From the NCBI GenBank assembly GCA_947475445.1, contig CANJLC010000001.1:62001-126000 (forward strand): 64,000 bases of DNA. The letters are read 5' to 3'. The position numbers were made by a program, and so were the translations under genes. Positions within the stretch are counted from its first letter, which is position 1, and every line of letters begins with the position of its first letter. Below, one piece after another: positions 50,082 through 59,218 of this stretch. A model generated the notes under the pieces. That model had not been told where the DNA came from and searched no databases. It saw nothing but the letters and a program-made list of their open reading frames with translations. The DNA comes from Alphaproteobacteria bacterium (GTDB lineage Bacteria > Pseudomonadota > Alphaproteobacteria > Micropepsales > Micropepsaceae).

Positions 50082-51809
50082 ATGAAGCGCATTTTGATCA
50101 CCTCCGCCCTGCCATATGTCGCAGGCGTCAAGCATCTGGGAAACCTGGTCGGCTCTATGTTGCCGGCCGATGTTTTTGCGCGTTTCTGCCGGGCGCGCGG
50201 CCATGAGACCCTGGCGATCTGCGCCACCGACGAGCATGGCGCGGCCATTGAACTGGCGGCGCAGGACGAGGGCATTTCCGCGGCGGACTATTCCGCCAAA
50301 TGGCACAATGTGCAAAAGGCATTGGGCGAGAAATTCGGACTCAGTTGGGACAATTTCGGCCGCTCCTCCTCGAAGCAGAACCATGAGCTGACCCTGCATT
50401 TCGCACGCGCGCTGTGGAAGAACGGCTTCCTGGATGTGCGCACCACGAAACAGGCCTATTCGCCAACCGATGGCCGCTTCCTGCCGGACCGTTATGTGAT
50501 CGGCACCTGTCCCCATTGCAATTACGACCGTGCCCGCGGCGACCAGTGCGAGAATTGCACCCGCGTCCTTGACCCGATGGATCTGAAAAATCCCCGCTCG
50601 GCCATTTCGGGCGCGCAGGATATCGAAATCCGCGATTCAACCCATTTGTTCCTGAAGCAGTCGGGCTTCTCGGACCAGTTGCGCGTCTGGATCGACGGCC
50701 ACAAGAATGACTGGCCGCTGATCGTCACCTCCATCGCCTACAAATGGCTGGATGAAGGATTGCATGATCGCGGCATCACCCGCGACCTGGATTGGGGCAT
50801 TCCGGTTCCCGACGACATCGCGGACGGCAAATTGAAGGGCAAGGTGTTCTACGTCTGGTTTGACGCGCCCATTGAATATATCGGCGCCACCAAGGAGTGG
50901 GCCGAGCAACAGGGCAAGCCCGACGAGTGGAAAAAATGGTGGCTGGACGCCAAGGATGTCACCTATTGGGAATTCATGGGCAAGGACAATGTCCCGTTCC
51001 ACACCATCATCTTCCCCGCCATGATCATGGGCACGGGCGAGAACTGGAAGAAAGTGGATCGCCTCAAGGGCTTTAATTACCTCAATTACGACGGCGGAAA
51101 ATTCTCCACCTCCCAGCGCCGCGGCATCTTCATGGATGCCGCGCTGGACGTCGCGCCCGCCGATTACTGGCGCTACTACCTGATGGCCAACGCGCCCGAA
51201 AGCTCCGACAGCAATTTCACCTGGGAACAGTTCGCCGGCATCATCAATAAGGACCTGGCCGACGTGCTGGGGAATTTCGTCAACCGGGTGACCAAATTCT
51301 GCGTCGCGCGCTTTGACGGCAAGGTGCCGGGCGAGGGCGACTATGGCGATGACGAAAAAGCCCTGATCGCCGAACTGGACCAGCGTGTTGCTCAGTATAC
51401 GGAGTTCATGGAGCAGGCGGATTTCCGCAAAGCCATGGGCGAACTGCGCGCCATCTGGGTGGCGGGCAATGAATATATGACCCGCGCCGCGCCCTGGACC
51501 CATATCAAGACCGACCGCGACAAGGCCGCGGTGGGCGTGCGCATGGGCCTGAACCTGGTGCACATTTTCGCGCATCTGATCTGGCCGGTGATGCCGGTGA
51601 TGGCGAAAAAGATTCACGAGGCCATCCAGCCCATCGCCTATGAAGACGGCGCCATTCCCTGGGTCGAGATGAAGATGGCGCAGGAGCTGGACCAGCTGGA
51701 ACACGGCCAGCCCATCACGCCGCCGGAACTTCTGTTCGCCAAGATTCCCGAGGAAGTGATCGCGGAATTGAAGATCAGGTTCGGTGGGTCAGAGTCCGGC
51801 ACGCCTTAG
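50082..51809 (+). CDS. metG: Methionyl-tRNA synthetase
   Basis: ILITSALPYVAGVKHLGNLVGSMLPADVFARFCRARG, CPHCNYDRARGDQCENC, FMGKDNVPFHTIIFPAM, GGKFSTSQRRGIF. Confidence 0.95.
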   Translation: MKRILITSALPYVAGVKHLGNLVGSMLPADVFARFCRARGHETLAICATDEHGAAIELAAQDEGISAADYSAKWHNVQKALGEKFGLSWDNFGRSSSKQNHELTLHFARALWKNGFLDVRTTKQAYSPTDGRFLPDRYVIGTCPHCNYDRARGDQCENCTRVLDPMDLKNPRSAISGAQDIEIRDSTHLFLKQSGFSDQLRVWIDGHKNDWPLIVTSIAYKWLDEGLHDRGITRDLDWGIPVPDDIADGKLKGKVFYVWFDAPIEYIGATKEWAEQQGKPDEWKKWWLDAKDVTYWEFMGKDNVPFHTIIFPAMIMGTGENWKKVDRLKGFNYLNYDGGKFSTSQRRGIFMDAALDVAPADYWRYYLMANAPESSDSNFTWEQFAGIINKDLADVLGNFVNRVTKFCVARFDGKVPGEGDYGDDEKALIAELDQRVAQYTEFMEQADFRKAMGELRAIWVAGNEYMTRAAPWTHIKTDRDKAAVGVRMGLNLVHIFAHLIWPVMPVMAKKIHEAIQPIAYEDGAIPWVEMKMAQELDQLEHGQPITPPELLFAKIPEEVIAELKIRFGGSESGTP

Positions 51810-51836
51810 GCGTGCGAGCAGGTCCGGTGGACCTGC
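51799..51836 (+). terminator. Two tandem perfect hairpins overlapping the metG stop
   Basis: GCACGCC-TTA-GGCGTGC then GCAGGTCC-GGT-GGACCTGC. Confidence 0.5.
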
Positions 51837-51890
51837 GAGAGGGCGATGACGCCGCGAGCTTGGCGAGCGGCAGGGACGCCGCTGGAACAG

Positions 51891-52070
51891 CTACGCCTTG
51901 CTCCATTTTCCAGTCTTGATGTCGAACTTCACTTTCCCTTCGGCCCGCATGCGGATCAGAAGATCCTGCAACGCGTCGGTGCTTTTGCTGCTGGGGTCAA
52001 GCAGCTGAAGGAGCGGATAAACCGCGCGCGGCTTGTCCAGTGCGGCCAGGACTTCTTCTTCTCGGGTCAT
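51891..52070 (-). CDS. 59-aa hypothetical protein, winged-helix-like
   Basis: Manual translation: MTREEEVLAALDKPRAVYPLLQLLDPSSKSTDALQDLLIRMRAEGKVKFDIKTGKWSKA*; absent from the supplied ORF track. Confidence 0.6.
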   Translation of the reverse strand: MTREEEVLAALDKPRAVYPLLQLLDPSSKSTDALQDLLIRMRAEGKVKFDIKTGKWSKA

Positions 52071-52148
52071 GGGTGGTCTTTCATCAAAAAAACTATTCCG
52101 CCGGTGTCTTCGGTCCCGCCGTCGCTTGCGCTCCGGCGCTCGACTTTT

Positions 52149-52171
52149 GAAATGATCCGCAGGATCATTTC
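52149..52171 (-). terminator. Perfect 10-bp hairpin at the bpt stop codon
   Basis: GAAATGATCC-GCA-GGATCATTTC overlapping the bpt stop (52170-52172). Confidence 0.5.
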
Positions 52172-52991
52172 ATTCGACAAGCTCCGAGGGGCCTGTCGAA
52201 CCAAGTCTCGCCCAACCATCAGGCCCAAGCGCTTCAAGCGGGCTGAACCGCGCCTTGTAGTTCATCTTCGCCGACCCCTGCACCCAATAGCCCAGATAGA
52301 CATTGGGCAGGCCGCGCGCCTTGGCGGCTTCGATATGGTCCAGGATCATGTGGGTGCCCAGGCTGCGCGAATCCTCGCCGGGATGGAAAAAACTGTAGAC
52401 CATGGACAGCCCGTCGCGCAGCACATCGGTCAGGGCGCAGCCCAGCAGCGTGCCCGGCTTGCCGTTTTCATCGGCGCGGCGATATTCCACGATATGGGTG
52501 TTGACCGGCGTTTCCTCGACCATGGCGACATAGTCGAACAGGCCCATGTCGCTCATGCCGCCGCCGCTATGGCGTGAATCCAGGTAGGTGCGCAGCAAGG
52601 CGAATTGTTCGCGCGTCGCTTCCGCCGGGGCCTGGCGGCGCGCCAGGTCGATATTGCGTTTCAGGATCCGGCGCTGGCCGCGGCTGGGCACAAACTCATC
52701 GGCCACGATGCGCACCGAGACACAGGCGCTGCAGCCTTCGCAGGATGGGCGATAGGCGATGGACTGGCTGCGGCGAAAACCGGAATGGGTGAGGGCTTCA
52801 CTGAGCGGCTGGGCCAGCACGCCGGTCAGGCGGGCAAAGACCTTGCGTTCGATCCGGTCCGGCAGGTAGGGGCAGGGCCCGCCCGGCGTCAGGAAGAACT
52901 GCGGAACTCTGCTATTGCGTGGATCGGTCACGAGTTGAAACGAACTCCAGCCTGATGCCTCAGTATGGGCAAGCCGGGGCCTTTTCGGCAA
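52170..52991 (-). CDS. bpt: Aspartate/glutamate leucyltransferase (Bpt/Ate family)
   Basis: CPYLPDRIERKVFARL, FRRSQSIAYRPSCEGCSACVSVRI, YLGYWVQGSAKMNYKARFSPLEALGPDGW. Confidence 0.93.
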   Translation of the reverse strand: MPKRPRLAHTEASGWSSFQLVTDPRNSRVPQFFLTPGGPCPYLPDRIERKVFARLTGVLAQPLSEALTHSGFRRSQSIAYRPSCEGCSACVSVRIVADEFVPSRGQRRILKRNIDLARRQAPAEATREQFALLRTYLDSRHSGGGMSDMGLFDYVAMVEETPVNTHIVEYRRADENGKPGTLLGCALTDVLRDGLSMVYSFFHPGEDSRSLGTHMILDHIEAAKARGLPNVYLGYWVQGSAKMNYKARFSPLEALGPDGWARLGSTGPSELVE

Positions 52992-53005
52992 GGAATTAGA
53001 GCAGG

Positions 53006-53902
53006 TTACTGCAGGATTTTGCCCGGCGGGGCGGGCGGGGCCTCGCGCAGCAGCACAATGGACAGCCTGCGGTTGGCGCTGGCGCTGGGATCTTCCGGCA
53101 GCAGCGGCTCCGAACCGGCCTTGCCCGCCACTTCATAGATGCGGTCGGAACTCAGGCCGCCGGCCTGGAGCAGGGCGCGGGCGGAATTGGCGCGCTGCGA
53201 AGACAGCGTCCAGTCGGCGCCATTGGCGGATGTGTCGCTGCGCCCGGTATGGCCGCTGATGGAAACGCGGTTGGGCAGCGTGTCGATGATTGCGCCCACC
53301 GCCGACAAAAGCTTCTTGGCATAAGGCATGGGTTCGGAGGTGCCCTGCTGGAACATGGGGCGGCCATCCTGGTCCACCAGCTGGATGCGAAGGCCCTGCG
53401 GCGTCTGCTCCAGGATCAGTTGGTGCGAAAGATTGGCGATGTCGGGATTGTCCTGCACCGACTGGCGGATCGCTTCGGCGGCATGGGCGAAATCGCCGTC
53501 CTGGGCCGAATTGGCGCTGTCGCTGGCAGTTGACGTGCCGCCCGCGCCGCCATCGGTGGTGCCGCTGGCCATGGCGTTGGTCTTGGCAGAGGGCGACGGC
53601 GGAGACTGTTTCTGCATCACCGATTGCGCGCCGCCGGCATGGGCGGAATCCTCGCCCATCACCTTGCCGCCCAAAACGCCGCCGCTGCCGGACACGGTCT
53701 GGGCGATGGACTGGGGCGCGAAATAATCGGCGATGCCGCGCTTCTGTTCCGGAGTGGTGGTGTTGATCAGCCACATCAGGAGGAAGAAGGCCATCATTGC
53801 GGTCACGAAGTCCGCATAGGCAACCTTCCAGGCGCCGCCATGGTGACCGCCATGCCCGCCCTTCTTGATCTTTTTAATGACAATAGCGCCGTTGGCCGCC
53901 AT
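53006..53902 (-). CDS. MotB-family flagellar stator protein with OmpA-type domain
   Basis: WKVAYADFVTAMMAFFLLMWLINTTTPEQKRGIADYFAP; OmpA region RVSISGHTGRSDTSANGADWTLSSQRANSARALL. Confidence 0.92.
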   Translation of the reverse strand: MAANGAIVIKKIKKGGHGGHHGGAWKVAYADFVTAMMAFFLLMWLINTTTPEQKRGIADYFAPQSIAQTVSGSGGVLGGKVMGEDSAHAGGAQSVMQKQSPPSPSAKTNAMASGTTDGGAGGTSTASDSANSAQDGDFAHAAEAIRQSVQDNPDIANLSHQLILEQTPQGLRIQLVDQDGRPMFQQGTSEPMPYAKKLLSAVGAIIDTLPNRVSISGHTGRSDTSANGADWTLSSQRANSARALLQAGGLSSDRIYEVAGKAGSEPLLPEDPSASANRRLSIVLLREAPPAPPGKILQ

Positions 53903-54045
53903 TTATGCCCACCGTTAAAATCACCCGGCGGGATGGCACGGTCTTTCGCCGTGGCCTGGCCTCACCTAACCTTCGTCTCTAAGTGGGCCCATCATGCATA
54001 CCCGCTCTTAACCGAGTATGAAGTGGACGGCTTTTAAGGTGGCTT

Positions 54046-54570
54046 ATGGACTTTGATATCAAGGCTTATCGCGCCGCTTTGGGCTCTTTTCCCACCGGCG
54101 TCGCCGTGGTGACGGCCTCCGCCGCCGGCCAGCCTGTGGGCATTACGGTTAATTCCTTCACCTCCGTCTCGCTCGATCCGCCGCTGGTGCTGTGGTGCAT
54201 GGACCGCCGCTCCAGCCGCCATGTCCTGTTCGCCAGCGCCCCCTCCTTCACCATCAATATTCTGGGTACGGAGCATAAGGCGGTCTCGGCCCGGCTGGCC
54301 CGGGCAGGGGAACATTCGCTGGAAGGCATCGCGCTCATTCCCACCGAACTGGGTCCGCCGGCGCTGGCCGATTCGCTGGCCGTGTTCGAATGCGCCCGCG
54401 AGCAGGTCGTCGAAGCCGGCGACCACACAATACTTATTGGCCGTGTCCTGCGCTTTTCCCGGCATAGCAAAAGCGCGCCGCTGGTATATTTCAGCGGAAA
54501 ATACAGCGCCCTGGCGCAAGGCAAGCCGCCGGAAGGCGTTGGCGGCCGCCGTGTTACGGACGAGAGCTAG
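54046..54570 (+). CDS. Flavin reductase family protein
   Basis: YRAALGSFPTGVAVVTASAAGQPVGITVNSFTSVSLDPPLVLWC. Confidence 0.92.
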   Translation: MDFDIKAYRAALGSFPTGVAVVTASAAGQPVGITVNSFTSVSLDPPLVLWCMDRRSSRHVLFASAPSFTINILGTEHKAVSARLARAGEHSLEGIALIPTELGPPALADSLAVFECAREQVVEAGDHTILIGRVLRFSRHSKSAPLVYFSGKYSALAQGKPPEGVGGRRVTDES

Positions 54571-54770
54571 CCGCGACAAGTCGGCGCTGCATCTTTTCCA
54601 CAGCCCGCAGTTTACCGCATTTGCGGTGTTTCCCCGCCCCAAACCCGAGACCAAGTGTGCTTTGCGGCACACAGGCGGCCCACTGTCATGCTTCTGTAAT
54701 AAAAAATGTAAATTTCCGTCAAGCTAGCTGCTTATGAGGACCCCCATAACCAATCATCAAGGGGTCTCTT

Positions 54771-57173
54771 TTGAAAAATTCACTCTTCTGCGGGGCTGCG
54801 GCTTTCGCGCTTCTGTATTTCCCGGCCCAGGCCGCCCTCGCGGTAGATGCCCTCGGCCTGGAAACGGTCACCGTTACCGCCACGAAGACTGAAACCAACC
54901 TGCAGAAAACGCCGATCGCGATTTCTGTGCTGAGCGAGTCCGCCATGGCGGACCGCCATGCCGGAAGCCTGATCAGCCTGCAGGACGGCGCTATCCCGTC
55001 CTTGCGCGTCGCCACCTTTGAAGCACGCCAGTCGGCCCTGACCATCGGCATCCGCGGCATTGTTCCCTTTGACGCCAACCAGACCGCCCGCGACCAGGGC
55101 GTCGGCGTCTATATTGACGGCGTTTATCTTGGCCGCCAGCAGGGCCTGAACGCCGCGCTGTTTGACCTTGAGCGCATCGAAGTCCTGCGCGGCCCGCAGG
55201 GCACGCTGTTCGGCCGTAACACCGAAGGCGGCGCACTCAACATCATCACCAAGGCTCCGTCGGGCGTGCAGGGCGGCCGGATCACCGCCGGCGTCGGCAA
55301 TTACGGCGCTTATAATTTCGAGCTGCACCAGGACCTCGCGGAATTCTCCGGCATCTCGGTGAAGGTTGACGGCCTGGTCCAGCACCAGGATCCGACCACC
55401 AAGAACCCGATGAGCGGCCAGGCCGGCTGGAACCAGTATGACCGCAAGGGCATTCGCGTTTCCGCCCTTTTCCAGCCGACTGACAATTTCAGCGCCTTGG
55501 TCGCCGCCGACTATGCGCTGGATGAGAACACGCCCTTCTTCAGCCAGCTGCTCAACTTCAACCCCATCGGCAAGCGCGTCCGCACTTTGGCGGAAGTGAC
55601 AGCCGTGGCTGCCGCTCCGGCCGGCACGATCAATCCGCTTGCCGCCCTGGTCAAGGTTCACACCGAGCGCCAGAAGGCCTCCGATGTCGGCACCATCCAG
55701 CAGCCCAGCCTCGACAAGACCCGCGGCGTTTCGGCCACCCTGAAGTGGCAGGTTGCATCCAATCTGGAACTGCGCTCCATCACTGCCGCCCGCGCCGTGG
55801 TCACCAACCAGTGGGACAATTCGGGCATTGAAGCCCGCAACGTCTTCGCGCCGAACAGCAACTTCGGCCGTTACAGCCTGTCGGACCTCACCCAGAACCA
55901 GTTCAGCCAGGAATTCCAGCTGGTCGGCAACACGGACAACTTCACCTACGTCCTGGGCGCCTTCTATTTCAACGAGCACGCCATGGAATCGGCCGCCACG
56001 CCTTTCACCAATGTGTGGAATGCCGACGGCTCCAACTTCACGATCCGTTCGTCCAACGGCACCTTTGGCACCGCGGCGATTACGTCCGCGAACCAGGGCT
56101 GGGAACCCGGCACGCGCTTCATCACCCGCGCCAGCCAGGCCGGTGCGAACAGCGTCGCGGTTTACGGCCAGGGTACCTATACCCCTGCGTCTATCCAGCA
56201 GCTGCACCTCACCGTCGGTGGCCGTTACACCAGCGACAAGCGCCACGGCAACCTCTACACCGTCAACGCCAAGGCGACGAACTTCCCGTTCCTGTATGAC
56301 AACAGCCGCTTTGATCCGCTGGTCAACTTGTCTTACGACATCGCCGACAACATCAACGTCTATGCCAAATATTCGACCGGTTATCGCGCCGGCGGCGCCA
56401 ATGACCGCTCGTCGAATTTCCATGCCTTCGGCGCTGAAGAAGTCAACGCCTATGAAATCGGCGACAAGATGGACCTGTTGGGCGGGTATATGCGCTTCAA
56501 CCTGGCTGCTTACATGATGGAACGCAGCAATACCCAGATCGACTTCGACAATGTCGACACCACCCCGGGCAGCCCCACGCTGGGCGCACACACCGAGGAA
56601 ACGCGCAACGCGCCGGGTATTTCGAAGATCAAGGGCTTCGAAGCCGAACTCGAGGCGATACTCTCCGACGAATGGCGGGTTGGACTGGCCTACTCCTATA
56701 CGGATGTGAATATCCCGCCTGCGCCGTTCCCCTTCACCGGCAACTCCGTGGTTCCGCTGAATTCGCCGTTCCCCGTGCATGTGGTCTATACGCCGAAAAA
56801 CGCGCTGTCGGGTAACATCGACTTCTCAACCCCGCTGGGCGGCCTGACATTCCGTGCCCATTTGGACGCGAACTACGCCAGCAAGCAGTATGCCTTCCAG
56901 TCTGAGTTCGCCGACATCTCGCCGACCGCTGTTTCGACCCAGAACGTCGCCGTCAAGACGGACTCCAGCCTGGTGTTCAACGGCACCGTCGGCCTTGCCG
57001 ATATCGGCATGGGCAGCGGTGATAGCACGGCGAACATCTCGCTGTGGGGCCGCAACCTGCTCGACGAAACCCATGTCTACCGCATCTCGGCCGCCAACCG
57101 CGGCACGATCGGCGACTATGGCAACCTCAATCCGCCGCGCACCTTCGGTGTTGAGTTGCGCGTCAAGTACTAA
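54771..57173 (+). CDS. TonB-dependent outer membrane receptor
   Basis: Signal peptide, TonB-box-like LETVTVTATKTE, plug IEVLRGPQGTLFGRNTEGGALNIITKAPSG, C-terminal NPPRTFGVELRVKY. Confidence 0.95.
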   Translation: MKNSLFCGAAAFALLYFPAQAALAVDALGLETVTVTATKTETNLQKTPIAISVLSESAMADRHAGSLISLQDGAIPSLRVATFEARQSALTIGIRGIVPFDANQTARDQGVGVYIDGVYLGRQQGLNAALFDLERIEVLRGPQGTLFGRNTEGGALNIITKAPSGVQGGRITAGVGNYGAYNFELHQDLAEFSGISVKVDGLVQHQDPTTKNPMSGQAGWNQYDRKGIRVSALFQPTDNFSALVAADYALDENTPFFSQLLNFNPIGKRVRTLAEVTAVAAAPAGTINPLAALVKVHTERQKASDVGTIQQPSLDKTRGVSATLKWQVASNLELRSITAARAVVTNQWDNSGIEARNVFAPNSNFGRYSLSDLTQNQFSQEFQLVGNTDNFTYVLGAFYFNEHAMESAATPFTNVWNADGSNFTIRSSNGTFGTAAITSANQGWEPGTRFITRASQAGANSVAVYGQGTYTPASIQQLHLTVGGRYTSDKRHGNLYTVNAKATNFPFLYDNSRFDPLVNLSYDIADNINVYAKYSTGYRAGGANDRSSNFHAFGAEEVNAYEIGDKMDLLGGYMRFNLAAYMMERSNTQIDFDNVDTTPGSPTLGAHTEETRNAPGISKIKGFEAELEAILSDEWRVGLAYSYTDVNIPPAPFPFTGNSVVPLNSPFPVHVVYTPKNALSGNIDFSTPLGGLTFRAHLDANYASKQYAFQSEFADISPTAVSTQNVAVKTDSSLVFNGTVGLADIGMGSGDSTANISLWGRNLLDETHVYRISAANRGTIGDYGNLNPPRTFGVELRVKY

Positions 57174-57205
57174 GACCGGGCGTAACGCCGGGATTTTCGA
57201 AAATC

Positions 57206-57243
57206 GAATAAGGCTGGTTGAATATTTTCAACCAGCCTTATTC
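57206..57243. terminator. Perfect 17-bp stem terminator after the TonB receptor
   Basis: GAATAAGGCTGGTTGAA-TATT-TTCAACCAGCCTTATTC. Confidence 0.75.
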
Positions 57244-57353
57244 AGTTCAGGGCGCTCCAAAATCGTCTGGAGTGTTCATTAAAAATAAGCAAGGTGTGGC
57301 CTTTCACACTTATCCACAGGCTGAAAACCGGGACTTTCACTGCATGGTTCTCC

Positions 57354-57382
57354 CTGTCAAATTTACTTCCAGTTACCGTCAT
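57354..57382 (+). promoter_or_regulatory. Candidate Pho box (weak)
   Basis: CTGTCAA-attt-ACTTCCA-gtta-CCGTCAT: 7-mers at 11-bp period upstream of the porin/pstS pair. Confidence 0.3.
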
Positions 57383-57449
57383 GGCTGTGTTGCCCCCCGC
57401 TGCGACTCCACCGCAGCGCAACATGCACAGATCAAAAGGACGGCTGGTA

Positions 57450-59183
57450 ATGACAAAGGGGCAAAAACAATTCTGGTTGGCCGGTGCAGCTTTGCTGGCG
57501 CTTAGCGCTTCGGCGAACGCCGCCGCGCCCGTGAAGAAGCCGGCCACCAAGCCGGTGCAGTTGGCGCAGAGCAGCCCGGATAAAACGGCGCAAAATTCTT
57601 CTGCCGGTGCCAGTTCGGCCAATTCCGATCTCGAAGCGCGCGTGCAGGCGCTGGAGGATGCGTTGGCGGCCCGCGATGAGCGCGCCCAGAACGACCGCAC
57701 CCGCCTTTCCACCCTGGAACAGACATACGCCACGCAAGCCTGGACCTTCGACAATGGCCGCCCCGTGCTGGCCACGGGCGATGGCCGCTTCACCATGGCG
57801 GTGCGCCTGCGCTTCCAGTCCGACTTCGCCAGCTTCTCGCAGGACGATACCCATCCCGCCGGTTTTGCCGGTCCTGCCGATCTCAGCACCGGCATGGTCA
57901 TTCGGCGCGCCTATTTCGGCGTGGAAGGCAAGGTCTATAGCGATTTCGGTTATGAATTCCGCCTCAATCTCGGTGGCTCCAATGGCGGGTTGAACGCCAC
58001 CTGCACCAATCCCTCCGTCACCACCACTATCGCGGGCGCGCCCGGCGCCACCGCCACCTCCACCGCCACGGGCTGCGCCATCGGTTCCATCCCCACCGCC
58101 GGTGAAGGCGATCCGCTGCTTAACAAGGCGGTCATCAGCTATACCGGCATTCCCTTTTGGCACCTCAATGTCGGCGTCATCGAGCCGGCCTTCATGTTCG
58201 AAGGCACGACATCCTCGGGCCAGTTGATCTTCCTGGAGCGTCCGGAAATCGACAATATTGCCGCCGACCTGTTTGGTGCCGGCGACTCGCGCCGCGGCAT
58301 CGAACTGGGCTGGGCCAAGAGCGATACGCTCTGGGCCGGCGACAATCTCGCCATCACCGGAATTTTCTCCGGCGGCAAGACGGGCTCTGCTGCGGGCCAC
58401 GGCAATGGCGGCGACGAGCCGGCCCAGGTACTGGGCCGCGTCTCCGAACGCCTCTGGACCAACGGCCTCTCCAACATCTCCATCGGCGCCAGCGCAGCCA
58501 GCATTCTCTACAGCGGCAATGCTGCCGGCGGCGGCAGCCAGACCATCAACCTCCAGGACCGCCCGCAGATCCGCGTGGACGGCACCCGCCTGATCTCGAC
58601 CGGCGGCATCGCCGCCAAGACCGGCGACATGTGGGCGGTGGATTTCGGCGGCAATCTGAACAGCCTCTTCATCGGCGGCGAATACGCCCAGTTCACGGTT
58701 GATCGCCAGTGCGGCACGCTTTCCGCCACGCTCAATCCGCAATGCACGTCTTCCACGGCGGTCTTCGACCACCCCACATTCTCGGGCTGGTACCTGGAAG
58801 GCTCCTGGCTGATCACGGGCGAAACCAAGGCCTACACGGCCTCCGCGCTGAACAACGAGACGGGCGGCTTCCAGGCTCCAATCCCCTCGCGGCCTTTCTC
58901 AATCTATGGCGGCAGCTGGGGAGCCTGGGAGTTGGCGGTGCGTTACGCCAACACCAACCTGAACTGGCATCCCACCCAGGCCGCTTCCACCACGCAATTG
59001 GCCGGCATCCTGGGCGGCGAGCAGCACGTCCTGTCCGTGGCGCTGAACTGGTACCTCAACCGCAACGTCCGCCTGATGATTGACGACAGTTTTGTGACGG
59101 TAAAAAAAGGAACCGCCGCAATCCCCAATCGTGATGGCCAGGACCTGAATATTCTCGGCGTCCGCCTTCAATTCGCCAACTAG
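57450..59183 (+). CDS. Phosphate-selective porin O/P (OprP/OprO-like) family protein
   Basis: Signal peptide, coiled coil, GRPVLATGDGRFTMAVRLRFQSDFASFSQD, IRRAYFGVEGKVYSDFGYEFRLNLGG, C-terminal RLQFAN. Confidence 0.85.
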   Translation: MTKGQKQFWLAGAALLALSASANAAAPVKKPATKPVQLAQSSPDKTAQNSSAGASSANSDLEARVQALEDALAARDERAQNDRTRLSTLEQTYATQAWTFDNGRPVLATGDGRFTMAVRLRFQSDFASFSQDDTHPAGFAGPADLSTGMVIRRAYFGVEGKVYSDFGYEFRLNLGGSNGGLNATCTNPSVTTTIAGAPGATATSTATGCAIGSIPTAGEGDPLLNKAVISYTGIPFWHLNVGVIEPAFMFEGTTSSGQLIFLERPEIDNIAADLFGAGDSRRGIELGWAKSDTLWAGDNLAITGIFSGGKTGSAAGHGNGGDEPAQVLGRVSERLWTNGLSNISIGASAASILYSGNAAGGGSQTINLQDRPQIRVDGTRLISTGGIAAKTGDMWAVDFGGNLNSLFIGGEYAQFTVDRQCGTLSATLNPQCTSSTAVFDHPTFSGWYLEGSWLITGETKAYTASALNNETGGFQAPIPSRPFSIYGGSWGAWELAVRYANTNLNWHPTQAASTTQLAGILGGEQHVLSVALNWYLNRNVRLMIDDSFVTVKKGTAAIPNRDGQDLNILGVRLQFAN

Positions 59184-59218
59184 CTGATCCACACTCAACG
59201 CATGAAAAGGAGTTCTCG

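Noticed and set aside
54780-56780. 666-aa antisense ORF over the TonB receptor
   Set aside because: Shadow ORF; + strand has signal peptide, plug and barrel motifs.
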